Shown here piece by piece: positions 52,250 through 60,958 of a stretch of DNA of 64,000 nucleotides; within the stretch, counting starts at the first letter, position 1; each line of letters starts with the position of its first letter. Source of the DNA: Streptomyces sp. TLI_146 (lineage in GTDB: Bacteria; Actinomycetota; Actinomycetes; Streptomycetales; Streptomycetaceae); assembly GCF_002846415.1 (NCBI RefSeq), contig NZ_PJMX01000001.1, positions 7,006,001 through 7,070,000 on the forward strand. Reading direction: 5' to 3'. The notes beneath the pieces are model-generated. The model searched no databases and had not been told where the DNA came from. It saw only the letters and a program-made list of their open reading frames with translations. Made by a program: the position numbers and the translations under genes.

Positions 52250-52755
52250 ACGGGCAGGGCGGGCCGGGCCCCGGGCGGGTGGTCGTGGGCGTGAGCGGGT
52301 CGCTCGGCAGTCTGGCCGCCCTGCGCGCGGCCGCCGAGGAGGCGCGGCGCAGCGGCCGGAGACTGGTCGCGGTGATCGCGTGGGAGCCGCCCGAGGGCGA
52401 GTACCTGTATCTGCGCCACCCCGACCCGGCGTGGGCGGCGCACTGGGAGCGGGACGCGCGGCAGCGCCTCGACGAGGCCTTCGCGGACGCGTTCGGCGGG
52501 CTGCCGACGGGCGTCGAGGTCCGCAAGGCGGCGGTGCGCGGGCGGCCGGGGCCCGCGCTGTGCACGGTCGCGCACCGGCCGGACGACCTGCTGGTGGTGG
52601 GCGCGCGCACGCGGGCCTGGCGGCCCCGGGCGCGGCGGTACGTGCTGCGGCACGCGGAGTGCCCGCTGCTGACCGTGCCGGCGCCGCGCGCCCCCAGGGG
52701 TGCGGTCCGGGAGCTGCGCCGGGCGACGGCACAGGACTTCGCGCTGCGGGTGTGA
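52246..52755 (+). CDS. Universal stress protein (UspA) family
   Basis: 169 aa. RVVVGVSGSLGSLAALRAAAEEARRSGRRLVAVIAWEPP is the Usp N-terminus (the usual V-G-x-D has G-V-S). DDLLVVGARTRAWRPRARRYVLRHAECPLLTVP corresponds to the G-x2-G-x9-G-S ATP-binding stretch, though it reads G-A-R...R-R-Y and lacks the G-S, so ATP binding is doubtful. Coupled to the 50-aa gene; followed by a strong terminator. Confidence 0.75.
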   Translation: MNGQGGPGPGRVVVGVSGSLGSLAALRAAAEEARRSGRRLVAVIAWEPPEGEYLYLRHPDPAWAAHWERDARQRLDEAFADAFGGLPTGVEVRKAAVRGRPGPALCTVAHRPDDLLVVGARTRAWRPRARRYVLRHAECPLLTVPAPRAPRGAVRELRRATAQDFALRV

Positions 52756-52778
52756 GCCCCCGGCGGCCGGGGGCTCAC
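52752..52778. terminator. Terminator between converging genes
   Basis: GTGAGCCCCCGG (52752-52763) and CCGGGGGCTCAC (52767-52778) form a perfect 12-bp stem overlapping the stop of the universal stress protein gene. Confidence 0.8.
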
Positions 52779-52822
52779 GGGCGGTGCCTCGAAGGGCGTC
52801 AGCCGCCGCGTCTTGAGGGGCG

Positions 52823-53401
52823 TCAGCCGCCGCCCCGGTCGTCCTCCGCCTCCGGCGGCAGCACGTCCTGCGGCGCGCTCTGGGCGAGCGACCGGAGGAG
52901 TTCGGCCGCCGGGTACGGGCGGTTCGCCTCGACGCCCGGCGGGGGCGGTGCCGCCGGGACCAGGGTGTCCGAGCCGGGCGAGTGCAGCCAGACGGCGATC
53001 AGATGGACGGCGGGCAGGTGCAGCAGCCGCACCTCCGCGTCGCCCGGCTCACGCCCGGCGGCCGCCAGCGCGGCCGCCGTCCCGGCCACGAAGGGACCGT
53101 AGTTGAGCTGGCTGAAGACATGGCCGCCCGCCTCGTCCCGTACCGTCTCGGCGAGCGCCACCGGGCCCGAGTCGTGCTGGACGAGATAGCGCCAGGCGAC
53201 CGGCCGGGCCCGGTCCAGGCCGCCGGGCAGATCGCCGAGCCCGATCACGTACATCTGGAGCGGATGCGCGAGCCGGAGTTCGTCGGCCGTGGCGGGCAGC
53301 AGCGTGGCGGTGCGGACCCGGCCGAGGCCCGCGAGGAGCTCGACCCCGGCCTCGGCGGCCGAGCGCGACTCCTGGGGTGGCTGCGGTACTTGAAGCGCCA
53401 T
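52823..53401 (-). CDS. Hypothetical protein, third gene of the C70-protease cassette
   Basis: 192 aa, family not recognised. It has no signal peptide or membrane helix. The middle (LQMYVIGLGDLPGGLDRARPVAWRYLVQHDSGPVALAETVRDEAGGHVFSQLNYGPF) looks like a compact alpha/beta domain. The C-terminal 40 residues are Pro/acidic and probably disordered. It begins 9 bases after the cysteine-protease gene and is surely co-transcribed with it; a chaperone, inhibitor or immunity role for that protease is possible but unproven. Confidence 0.55.
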   Translation of the reverse strand: MALQVPQPPQESRSAAEAGVELLAGLGRVRTATLLPATADELRLAHPLQMYVIGLGDLPGGLDRARPVAWRYLVQHDSGPVALAETVRDEAGGHVFSQLNYGPFVAGTAAALAAAGREPGDAEVRLLHLPAVHLIAVWLHSPGSDTLVPAAPPPPGVEANRPYPAAELLRSLAQSAPQDVLPPEAEDDRGGG

Positions 53402-53410
53402 GGTCCGTCC

Positions 53411-54223
53411 CTATGCCCGGGTGTAGTAGCTGTGGGTCCAGGTTCCACTGCCCTGGTAGCTGGTCGCGAGCGTGTTGTAGACCTGGTCGGACCGGCCGTA
53501 GATCGGGTCGTCGACGGCCACGATCGCGTCCGAGCCGCTCAGCGGCGCGTCCACGCCCATCGCGGTGAGGAAGTGCCCGCCGCCGGTCGACCAGCCGATC
53601 CGCACGCAGAGCGGGCGGCCCGCCTTGATCTCGGACTCGACGGTGGCGAAGTCCACCCGGTTGGTGACCATCCGGTCCAGGTGGCCGACGATCCTGAGCG
53701 GATTGTCCAGCGGCTGCTGCGAGTTGCAGCCCGCGCCGCTCGCCCCGCCGCCGCAGCAGTCGGTGCGCCCGGTCTGCGAGTTGGCCACCGCGCACTGGGT
53801 CCAGGTGCTGCCCGCGTTGTAGAAGAGCGCGATGCTGGTCGACACGGCGGCCCAGCACCAGTTGGTCTGCTGCTGGCGCTGCATCGCGAAGGCGAGGCGG
53901 CCGCCGTCCCACAGCCGGTAGACCGGCTTGTCGTCCAGGACCGTGATGTCGGTGACGATGTGCAGCGGAGCGCCCCAGTCGACGGTGACCACGAAGCTCA
54001 CCCCGTGGTTGGGGTCGTACGGCGGGGAGTGCGGGCTGATGTTGCTGACCCGCACCGGCGCCGCGCCCACGAACCGGGGGCTGTGCTTGAGGTCGTTGGG
54101 GTCGACGCTGTACTCGGAGACCGTGACCACGACCGTCGAGTCGTGGTCGATGATGCCCCAGTTGAAGTTCAGCGCGGTACGGCCCTGGAGGCCGGCCCAG
54201 TACTGGCGTGCGGTACGCGGCAT
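53411..54223 (-). CDS. C70/AvrRpt2-like papain-fold cysteine protease with N-terminal beta domain
   Basis: 270 aa. Residues 1-105 form a beta-rich domain (LNFNWGIIDHDSTVVVTVSEYSVDPNDLKHSPRFVGAAPV ...) about 80% identical to the protein encoded next door. Residues 108-270 are a papain-like peptidase: QRQQQTNWCWAAVSTSIALFY holds the catalytic Cys, TGGGHFLTAMGVD the His, and VAVDDPIYG the Asp, as in AvrRpt2/C70 enzymes. Several further Cys (TDCCGGGASGAGCN) follow. No signal peptide is visible. Middle gene of a three-gene minus-strand cassette; target unknown. Confidence 0.75.
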   Translation of the reverse strand: MPRTARQYWAGLQGRTALNFNWGIIDHDSTVVVTVSEYSVDPNDLKHSPRFVGAAPVRVSNISPHSPPYDPNHGVSFVVTVDWGAPLHIVTDITVLDDKPVYRLWDGGRLAFAMQRQQQTNWCWAAVSTSIALFYNAGSTWTQCAVANSQTGRTDCCGGGASGAGCNSQQPLDNPLRIVGHLDRMVTNRVDFATVESEIKAGRPLCVRIGWSTGGGHFLTAMGVDAPLSGSDAIVAVDDPIYGRSDQVYNTLATSYQGSGTWTHSYYTRA

Positions 54224-54232
54224 CGGCCCCCC

Positions 54233-54559
54233 TCAGCCGTTCTGGTACTCGATGGCGACCGGCGGGCCGTCCAGGACCGTGATGTCCGTGACGATGTGCA
54301 GCGGCGCGCCCCACTCCACGTTGACCGTGAACGTGACGCCGTGGTTGGGGTCGTAGGGCGGTGAGTGCGGGCTGATGTTCTCCACCGTGATCGTGGCGGC
54401 GCCGACGAACCGGGGGCTGTGCCGGGGATCGTTGTTGTCCACGCTGTACTCGGACGCGGTGACGATCACCGTGGAGTCGTGGTTGATGATGCCCCAGTTG
54501 AAGTTGAGTCTGGTGCGTCCTTGCAGGTTCCACCAGTACTGGCGGGCTGTCTGTGGCAT
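54233..54559 (-). CDS. Stand-alone copy of the protease N-terminal domain, 108 aa
   Basis: 108 aa, nearly a duplicate of residues 1-105 of the downstream protease (shared MPxTARQYW, LNFNWGII, EYSVD, HSPRFVGAA, ISPHSPPYDPNHGV, WGAPLHIVTDITVLD). ATG 54559. The 9-base spacing to the protease gene shows an operon. The duplication probably arose by recombination within the cassette. A role as decoy, binding partner or inhibitor is speculative; it is not a truncated protease because it ends cleanly. Confidence 0.7.
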   Translation of the reverse strand: MPQTARQYWWNLQGRTRLNFNWGIINHDSTVIVTASEYSVDNNDPRHSPRFVGAATITVENISPHSPPYDPNHGVTFTVNVEWGAPLHIVTDITVLDGPPVAIEYQNG

Positions 54560-54643
54560 ACGGTGCCTCCGCGCGGCTCAGGCCGGACACATGCCGCATC
54601 CATGCCCCTCCGCGTCGGCCGTGACGCGTGAGCGTAGAGGAAA

Positions 54644-55285
54644 TCAGCCCGGCTGCCGGATCAGCCGGCGCGCGCCGGCCGCCGCGACCGCCGCCGTGCG
54701 CGACTCCACTCCCAGCTTTGCGTAAATATGCACGAGATGGGACTTGACGGTCGCCTGGCTCAGGAAGAGCCGCTTGCTGATCTGGAGGTTGGAGAGGCCG
54801 TCGCCGACCAGTTGCAGCACCTCCAGTTCACGGCGGGTGAGAGCCTCGGCCGGGGTGCGCATCCGGTCCATCAGCCGGTGCGCCACCGCCGGGGCGAGCG
54901 CCGACTGCCCGGCCGCCGCCGTCCGCACGGCGGCCGCCAGCTCCTCCGGCGGCGCGTCCTTGAGCAGATACCCGGCCGCGCCCGCCTCCACGGCCGCCAG
55001 GATGTCGGCGTCCGTGTCGTACGTGGTGAGGACGAGCACGCGGGGCGCTCCCGGCCGTGCGGTGATCGCGGCGGTGGCGGCCGAGCCGTGCATCCCGGCG
55101 CCGAACTGAAGGTCCATCAGCACCACGTCGAAGCCGCCCGAGGCCGCCAGCTCCACCGCCCGCTCGGCGGTCGCGGCCTCCCCGGCCACCGTGAAGTCCG
55201 GCTCGGTGTCCAGGACGGCCCGCAGCCCCGCCCGGACGATCGGGTGGTCGTCGGCGAGCAGCAGTCTGATCGGCTCGGTGCTCAC
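54644..55285 (-). CDS. NarL/LuxR-type response regulator
   Basis: 213 aa. Receiver domain: [15 protein letters not shown] with the acidic pair, phospho-acceptor Asp in [11 protein letters not shown] (about residue 54), Thr in [10 protein letters not shown], Lys in [11 protein letters not shown]. The HTH is at 150-205 ([52 protein letters not shown]). GTG 55285 overlaps the sensor kinase stop (GTGA). Confidence 0.92.
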   Translation of the reverse strand: MSTEPIRLLLADDHPIVRAGLRAVLDTEPDFTVAGEAATAERAVELAASGGFDVVLMDLQFGAGMHGSAATAAITARPGAPRVLVLTTYDTDADILAAVEAGAAGYLLKDAPPEELAAAVRTAAAGQSALAPAVAHRLMDRMRTPAEALTRRELEVLQLVGDGLSNLQISKRLFLSQATVKSHLVHIYAKLGVESRTAAVAAAGARRLIRQPG

Positions 55286-56451
55286 CCGGCACTCCCTTCC
55301 CGCACCGGCAGCGGCAGGGTGATCGCGACCGCCGTGCCCTGGCCCGGCGCCGACTCGACGCTCAGGGTGCCGCCGAGCGAACGGGCCCGCGACCGCATCG
55401 CGGGGAGCCCGAAGCCGCCGGTGCCGGAGGGGCGCTCGTGGCCCGGGTCGAAGCCCTTGCCGTCGTCGACGACATCCAGTGCCACCGAGGTGTCCATGAA
55501 GCTGAGCGTGATCTCCGCGCGCCCGGCCGCCGCGTGCTGGACCGTGTTGGCGAGCGCCGACTGGGCGATCCGCAGCAGCGCGACCTCGTACGGCGTGGGC
55601 AGCTCGACCGGGGTGCCGCTCACCCCGAACTGCACGGCGGGGCCGGGCGTCGAGGCGCACAGCCGCTCCAGGGCGCCGGGCAGCGAGGCCCGCTCCAGAC
55701 CGGGCGGGGTCAGTGCCCGGACGAACCGGCGGGCCTCGGCCAGGTTGTCCTGGGCGGCCGCACGGGCCTGCTCGACATGCGTACGGGCCGGGTCGTCCGG
55801 TGCGAGCGCGCGCTCGGCGGCGCGCAGCAGGAGCTGGATGGAGGACAGGCCCTGCGCCAGCGTGTCGTGGATCTCCCGGGCGAGGCGCTCGCGCTCGGCC
55901 AGGGTGCCCGCCGCGCGCTCCGCCTCGGCCAGCTCGGCGCGGGTCGACACCAGCTCCTCGATCAGCTCGCGCCGGCGCTCGCTCTCCCGGTACAGCGCGT
56001 CGTAGCCGAAGACGGTCGCCACCGCGACGGCCGCGCCGAGCAGCGGTCCGATGAACGTGCCGGGCGTGACCTGCTCGCCGTGGAGCAGGAAGCTCGCGAT
56101 GGCCGCGCCCGCCGTCGCCGCCACGGCGGGCAGGCCCCAGCGCCGCGACAGGAGGTGCAGCTGGAGGAAGTAGAGGGGGAAGGCCACCCACAGGGCGTCC
56201 GGCGACAGGGCGAGCAGCACCAGCCAGACGGCGCAGAGCCCGCCGAGCCAGGCGGCCCCCGCGCGGGTGCGGGGCCGCACGGCGGGCGTCAGCACCCCCG
56301 CCGCGTACACCGCCGCCATCGCGCCCACGGCGGCCAGGGCCGTCGCCTCGCTCACCGACCGGGCCGCGACGAGCGCGAGCAGCCCGGCGAGCAGCGCGTG
56401 CAGACACAGGCGCAGCAGCCGGGCGACCGGGGTGTGGGGGCGGGGGTCCAT
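55282..56451 (-). CDS. Sensor histidine kinase (HisKA_3 family)
   Basis: 389 aa. About six N-terminal hydrophobic helices (residues 10-165) and a short coiled coil ([35 protein letters not shown]) precede the dimerisation box [18 protein letters not shown] with phospho-His (about residue 205). The HATPase_c domain has [17 protein letters not shown] and [17 protein letters not shown] 56451; the longer frame is rejected. Partner of the response regulator, divergent from a FtsX-like permease/ATPase pair that it likely controls. Confidence 0.9.
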   Translation of the reverse strand: MDPRPHTPVARLLRLCLHALLAGLLALVAARSVSEATALAAVGAMAAVYAAGVLTPAVRPRTRAGAAWLGGLCAVWLVLLALSPDALWVAFPLYFLQLHLLSRRWGLPAVAATAGAAIASFLLHGEQVTPGTFIGPLLGAAVAVATVFGYDALYRESERRRELIEELVSTRAELAEAERAAGTLAERERLAREIHDTLAQGLSSIQLLLRAAERALAPDDPARTHVEQARAAAQDNLAEARRFVRALTPPGLERASLPGALERLCASTPGPAVQFGVSGTPVELPTPYEVALLRIAQSALANTVQHAAAGRAEITLSFMDTSVALDVVDDGKGFDPGHERPSGTGGFGLPAMRSRARSLGGTLSVESAPGQGTAVAITLPLPVREGSAG

Positions 56452-56584
56452 AGGTCTTCCAGCGTAAGCGGGCACGGCCCGGGCCCGGTCAACCGAAAGT
56501 TTGATGTGCGCGTCCGTCCTTCGATCCGGTCGATGTGTGCTGTGGCGCGATGTCCCGGCGGGCCCGGGCCGCGAGGCTGGAGCC

Positions 56585-57622
56585 ATGTTCGTCGCATGGA
56601 GGGACCTCCGGTTCGCCAAGGGCCGGTTCGCGCTGATGGGGACGGTGGTGGTGCTCATCACCCTGCTCGTCGGCCTGCTGTCCGGGCTGACCGCCGGGCT
56701 GGCCCGGGACAACACCTCGGCCGTGGTGGGCCTGCCCGCCGACCGGCTCGCCTTCGCGGCGCCGCCCGGCGGCCGGGCGGTGTCGTTCACCAGCTCGGTG
56801 CTGGGCCCGTCAGTCTGGGAGGGATGGGGCCGGGTGTCCGGGGTGCGCGGCGCCGAGCCGATCGCGATCTCCACGGTGAACGCGAAGGCGGGGGAGCGGA
56901 CCGAGGCGGTGTCGGTGTTCGCGGTCCGCCCCGGCTCGGGTCTGGCGGCGGTACGGGAGGGGGCCGTGGTGCTTTCGCGGGGCGCGGCGGACAAGCTGCG
57001 GGCGGCGGCCGGGGAAGCGGTCGTCGTCAACGGGCGGGCGCTGACGGTCTCGGCGGTGCGCGGTGAGGACTCCTACAGCCACACCCCGGTCGTCTGGACG
57101 GCGCTCGCCCCCGGGGCCCCGGCCACGGTGGTGGCCCTCACCCTCGGCGACGGTGTGGACCTCGCGGCGGCGGACCGGGCCCTGGGCACCACGACCCGTA
57201 CCCCGGACGGCGCGCTCTCGGCGCTGCCGTCCTACAAGGCCGAGAACGGTTCGCTCCAGCTGATGCGCGGCTTCCTCTTCGTCATCTCGGCGCTGGTGGT
57301 GGGAGCGTTCTTCACCGTGTGGACGATCCAGCGCAGCGGGGACATCGCGGTCCTCAAGGCGCTCGGCGCGTCCACGCCCTATCTGCTGCGGGACGCGCTG
57401 GGGCAGGCCGTGCTGATGCTGTGCGCGGGGACGGCGGCCGGGACGGGGCTCGCGGCGGCGGTGGGCGGGCTGGTCGAGGACGCCGTGCCGTTCGTGCTCG
57501 ACGTACGGACCACGCTGGTGCCCGCGCTCGTGCTGATCGGCCTCGGCGTGCTCGGCGCCGCCCTGTCCATCCGGCGGATCACCGCCGTCGACCCGCTGAC
57601 CGCGCTGGGGAGTGCCCGATGA
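56585..57622 (+). CDS. FtsX/MacB-like ABC transporter permease
   Basis: 345 aa. Helix 1 FALMGTVVVLITLLVGLLSGLTAGLA, then a large external domain (residues 45-220). Three C-terminal helices follow, with the FtsX signature QRSGDIAVLKALGASTPYLLRDALGQAVL in between. ATG 56585. Its stop overlaps the ATG of the ATPase gene. One permease subunit only, so it would act as a homodimer (MacB/LolCE-type efflux or lipoprotein handling). Confidence 0.88.
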   Translation: MFVAWRDLRFAKGRFALMGTVVVLITLLVGLLSGLTAGLARDNTSAVVGLPADRLAFAAPPGGRAVSFTSSVLGPSVWEGWGRVSGVRGAEPIAISTVNAKAGERTEAVSVFAVRPGSGLAAVREGAVVLSRGAADKLRAAAGEAVVVNGRALTVSAVRGEDSYSHTPVVWTALAPGAPATVVALTLGDGVDLAAADRALGTTTRTPDGALSALPSYKAENGSLQLMRGFLFVISALVVGAFFTVWTIQRSGDIAVLKALGASTPYLLRDALGQAVLMLCAGTAAGTGLAAAVGGLVEDAVPFVLDVRTTLVPALVLIGLGVLGAALSIRRITAVDPLTALGSAR

Positions 57623-58308
57623 CCGCGCCGCTGCTGCTCGACCGTGTGACGCTGACGTACCCGGACGGGGACGGGCGGCTCACCGCGCTGGACGAGGTGT
57701 CCCTTGCCGTGCCGTCCGGCACGCTGACGGCGTGCGTCGGGCCGTCCGGGTCGGGCAAGTCCAGCCTGCTCGCGGTGGCGGCGACGCTGATCGCGCCCGA
57801 CCGGGGGCGGGTGGTGCTCGCCGGGGCCGAGACGGGGGAGCTCAGCGCGGCCGAGCGGGCGGCGCTGCGGCGCGAGCGCGTGGGGATCGTCTTCCAGCAG
57901 CCGAACCTGCTGCCTTCGCTGACGGCGGCCGAGCAGCTCCAGGTGATGGCGCACTTGGCGGGCCGGGGTGCCGGGGCGGCCCGGGCGCGGGCCCTCGATC
58001 TGCTGGACGCGGTCGGTCTCGCCGACCGGGCGGACCGGCGCCCGCATCAGCTGTCCGGGGGGCAGCGGCAGCGGGTGAACATCGCGCGGGCGCTGATGAA
58101 CTCGCCGTCGGTGCTGTTGGTGGACGAGCCGACCAGTGCGCTCGATCATGCGCGGGGGGCGTCTGTGCTGGACCTGTTGGTCCGGCTCACCCGGGAGCGG
58201 GGTACGGCCACTGTGCTGGTCACCCATGACGTGGCTCACCTGTCGCGGGTGGATCACGTGGTGGAGATGGCGGACGGGAGGGTGGGGGTGGGGCGCGTGG
58301 TGAGCTGA
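57619..58308 (+). CDS. ABC transporter ATP-binding protein
   Basis: 229 aa. Walker A GPSGSGKSS (about residue 40), Q-loop FQQPNLLPSL, signature LSGGQRQRVNIARALM, Walker B VLLVDEPTSALD, switch VLVTHDVAHL. LolD/MacB subfamily, matching the FtsX-like permease to which it is coupled by an ATGA overlap. Divergent from the two-component system, a common arrangement for antibiotic or envelope-stress responsive exporters in actinobacteria. Confidence 0.93.
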   Translation: MTAPLLLDRVTLTYPDGDGRLTALDEVSLAVPSGTLTACVGPSGSGKSSLLAVAATLIAPDRGRVVLAGAETGELSAAERAALRRERVGIVFQQPNLLPSLTAAEQLQVMAHLAGRGAGAARARALDLLDAVGLADRADRRPHQLSGGQRQRVNIARALMNSPSVLLVDEPTSALDHARGASVLDLLVRLTRERGTATVLVTHDVAHLSRVDHVVEMADGRVGVGRVVS

Positions 58309-58321
58309 CGGTTGTCGGTGG

Positions 58322-58424
58322 CTGGTCGCGCAGTTCCCCGCGCCCCTGAGAATGCCGCTCCGCGGCAATCCCTTGGGCGCCCCGGAGGGGCGCACTTGAG
58401 GGGCGTGGGGAACTGCGCGACCAG
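58322..58424. repeat. Streptomycete intergenic inverted repeat, copy 2
   Basis: Same 26-bp arms as copy 1 (58322-58347 and 58399-58424, one mismatch). The interior is longer and holds two additional hairpins (CCGCTCCGCGG and GCGCCCCGGAGGGGCGC). It separates the converging ATPase and allR genes. Confidence 0.9.
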
Positions 58425-58466
58425 CCCTCCACCGGCCCGCACCCGAAGCGCTCAGCCGAAACGCGC

Positions 58467-59267
58467 TCAGCCCTGCCCCGTGTTCGCCAGCGCAGCCGAC
58501 AGCTCCTCCGCGATCCCCTGCAGGATCGGGACGATCTTCTCCGTCGCCGCCTCCGTCACGCGGCCCGCCGGGCCCGAGATGGAGATGGCGGCGGCGGTGG
58601 GGGAGTTCGGCACCGGCACCGCGAGGCAGCGGACTCCTATTTCCTGCTCGTTGTCGTCGACCGCGTACCCCGCGTGCCGCACCTGCTCCAGCGCGTCGAG
58701 GAAGCCCTCGGGCGTGGTGATCGTCTTCTCGGTCGCGGCGGGCATACCGGTGCGGGCGAGCAGCGCCCGTACCTCCTCCGGCGGGGTGTGCGCGAGGAGC
58801 GCCTTGCCCACGCCCGTGGAGTGCGGCAGCACCCGTCGGCCCACCTCGGTGAACATCCGCATGGAGTGCTTGGAGGGGACCTGGGCGACGTACACGATCT
58901 CGTCGCCGTCGAGCAGTGCCATGTTCGCCGTCTCACCGGTCTCCTCGACCAGGCGGGCCAGATACGGCCGCGCCCAGGTGCCGAGCAGCCGGGAGGCGGA
59001 CTCGCCGAGGCGGATCAGGCGCGGGCCCAGCGCGTACCGCCGGTTGGCCTGCTGGCGTACGTAACCGCAGGCCACCAGCGTGCGCATCAGACGGTGGATG
59101 GTCGGCAGAGGGAGGCCGCTGCTGGCGGAGAGCTCGCTGAGGCCGACCTCGCCCCCCGCGTCGGCCATCCGCTCCAGCAGGTCGAAGGCGCGCTCTAGGG
59201 ACTGGACACCACCGCTCGCGGCGGATGGCTTGGAGGCGTCGGTGGTGCTGGCGCTGGACGTCGGCAC
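58467..59267 (-). CDS. allR: IclR-family repressor of the allantoin/glyoxylate genes (AllR)
   Basis: 266 aa. N-terminal winged HTH: GGVQSLERAFDLLERMADAGGEVGLSELSASSGLPLPTIHRLMRTLVACGYV (residues 18-70). The IclR effector domain follows, with RPYLARLVEETGETANMALLDGDEIVYVAQVPS, GRRVLPHSTGVGKALLA and GVRCLAVPVPNSPTAAAISISGPAGRV. GTG 59267 with AAGGA 7 bases upstream. Divergent from allB with TTCC-type palindromes between. In S. coelicolor the IclR-type AllR represses this pathway and is released by allantoate or glyoxylate; the same role is inferred here. Confidence 0.85.
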   Translation of the reverse strand: MPTSSASTTDASKPSAASGGVQSLERAFDLLERMADAGGEVGLSELSASSGLPLPTIHRLMRTLVACGYVRQQANRRYALGPRLIRLGESASRLLGTWARPYLARLVEETGETANMALLDGDEIVYVAQVPSKHSMRMFTEVGRRVLPHSTGVGKALLAHTPPEEVRALLARTGMPAATEKTITTPEGFLDALEQVRHAGYAVDDNEQEIGVRCLAVPVPNSPTAAAISISGPAGRVTEAATEKIVPILQGIAEELSAALANTGQG

Positions 59268-59404
59268 GGCGCGGTCCTTTCAGCTGGCAGGCGAGGCAGC
59301 AGCCTACCTGTGTGTTCTTCGCCGTACAGTGCGTACGTAGGGCGTCCTTGCCGGTCAGAGTGAGTTTGTCCGTTCCGGTGGGGCACCCCGTGGCGATAGC
59401 TACA

Positions 59405-59440
59405 TTCTGGGAAGTGAAAGTCTAATTCCATTCTGTGGAA
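59405..59440. promoter_or_regulatory. Paired AllR-type operators of allR/allB
   Basis: TTCTGGGAAGTGAAA (59405-59419, imperfect) and the perfect-ended TTCCATTCTGTGGAA (59426-59440) start 21 bp apart in the allR-allB intergenic region, the same spacing as at gcl, hyi and aceB. Confidence 0.65.
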
Positions 59441-59517
59441 ACCTCCAAGACCCACGCCGTCGGCCGCCACCGGACCCGGGAGACCCTTGACGGCTCCCTG
59501 ATCGGCGTGAAGACTCC

Positions 59518-59534
59518 TTCAACAGTTCGTTGAA
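59518..59534. promoter_or_regulatory. TCAACA-type palindrome upstream of allB
   Basis: TTCAAC-AGTTC-GTTGAA is a perfect 6-5-6 dyad; within it TCAACAGTTCGTTGA differs by one base from the catalase site. Confidence 0.55.
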
Positions 59535-59616
59535 TTTTGCTCGATGCACTCCGCTGAGGGAACGATTCCCCGATTCCCTCGTGGATGTGCGCTCCACCGC
59601 GGAAGTGAGGGCTCGG

Positions 59617-60954
59617 GTGTCCGACGTCAACCTGGTACTGCGCTCGTCGCGCGTCATCACGCCCGACGGCACCCGCCCGGCCTCGGTCGCCGTCGCCGGC
59701 GGGGTGATCGACGCCGTACTGCCGTACGACGCCGAGGTGCCCGCCGGGGCTCGCCTGGAGGACTTCGGCGACGACGTGCTGCTGCCGGGTCTCGTCGACT
59801 GCCATGTGCACGTGAACGACCCGGGCCGCACCGAGTGGGAGGGCTTCTGGACCGCCACCCGCGCCGCCGCGGCCGGCGGCATCACCACCCTCGTCGACAT
59901 GCCGCTGAACTCCCTGCCGCCCACCACCACGGTCGCGAACCTCCGCGTCAAGCAGGAGGTCGCCCGCTCCAAGGCGCACGTGGACGTCGGCTTCTGGGGC
60001 GGCGCGCTGCCCGGCAACGTCAAGGACCTGCGGCCGCTCCACGACGCCGGCGTCTTCGGCTTCAAGGCGTTCCTGTCGCCCTCCGGCGTCGAGGAGTTCC
60101 CCGAGCTCGACCAGGAGGCGCTGGCCCGGTCGCTCGCCGAGATCGCGGGCTTCGACGGGCTGCTGATCGTGCACGCCGAGGACCCGCACGAGCTGGCGGC
60201 CGCGCCGCAGACGCCCGGTCCCAAGTACGCCGACTACCTGGCCAGCCGCCCGCGCGTCTCCGAGAACACCGCCATCGAGTCCCTCATCGCCGCCGCGAAG
60301 CGGGTCGGCGCCCGGGTGCACATCCTGCACCTGTCCTCCTCCGACGCGCTGCCGGTGATCGCCGCCGCCAAGCGCGAGGGCGTCCGGCTCACCGTCGAGA
60401 CCTGCCCGCACTACCTCACCCTCACCGCCGAGGAAGTCCCGGACGGCGCGAGCGAGTTCAAGTGCTGCCCGCCGATCCGCGAGGCCGCCAACCAGGACCT
60501 GCTGTGGGCGGCGCTCGCCGACGGCACCATCGACTGCGTCGTCACCGACCACTCGCCGTCCACCGCCGACCTCAAGACCGAGGACTTCGCCACCGCCTGG
60601 GGCGGCATCTCCGGCCTCCAGCTGAGCCTGTCCGCCGTCTGGACTCAGGCGCGCCGACGCGGCCACACCCTGGAGGACGTGGTGCGCTGGATGTCGTCCG
60701 CGACCGCCGGACTGGTCGGCCTGGACCGCAAGGGCGCCATCGAGGCCGGCCGCGACGCCGACTTCGCCGTGCTCGCCCCCGACGCGACCTTCACCGTCGA
60801 CCCGGCGGAGCTCCAGCACCGCAACCGCGTCACCGCGTACGCGGGCAAGACCCTGCACGGTGTCGTCAAGTCGACCTGGCTGCGCGGCGAGCGCATCCAG
60901 GAGAACGGCACCCTCACCGAGCCCACCGGCCGCCTGCTCGAAAGGAACAACTGA
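59617..60954 (+). CDS. allB: Allantoinase
   Basis: 445 aa cyclic amidohydrolase. [25 protein letters not shown] gives the H-x-H ligands (about residue 62). [11 protein letters not shown] carries the carbamylated Lys, VHAEDPHEL and [11 protein letters not shown] the further His, and CVVTDHSPS the metal-binding Asp. Ring-opens allantoin to allantoate. GTG 59617 ([16 protein letters not shown]) is the most likely start; the frame is open to 59530 and a GTG at 59605 is possible. Followed 4 bases later by allantoicase. Confidence 0.93.
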   Translation: MSDVNLVLRSSRVITPDGTRPASVAVAGGVIDAVLPYDAEVPAGARLEDFGDDVLLPGLVDCHVHVNDPGRTEWEGFWTATRAAAAGGITTLVDMPLNSLPPTTTVANLRVKQEVARSKAHVDVGFWGGALPGNVKDLRPLHDAGVFGFKAFLSPSGVEEFPELDQEALARSLAEIAGFDGLLIVHAEDPHELAAAPQTPGPKYADYLASRPRVSENTAIESLIAAAKRVGARVHILHLSSSDALPVIAAAKREGVRLTVETCPHYLTLTAEEVPDGASEFKCCPPIREAANQDLLWAALADGTIDCVVTDHSPSTADLKTEDFATAWGGISGLQLSLSAVWTQARRRGHTLEDVVRWMSSATAGLVGLDRKGAIEAGRDADFAVLAPDATFTVDPAELQHRNRVTAYAGKTLHGVVKSTWLRGERIQENGTLTEPTGRLLERNN

Positions 60955-60958
60955 AACC

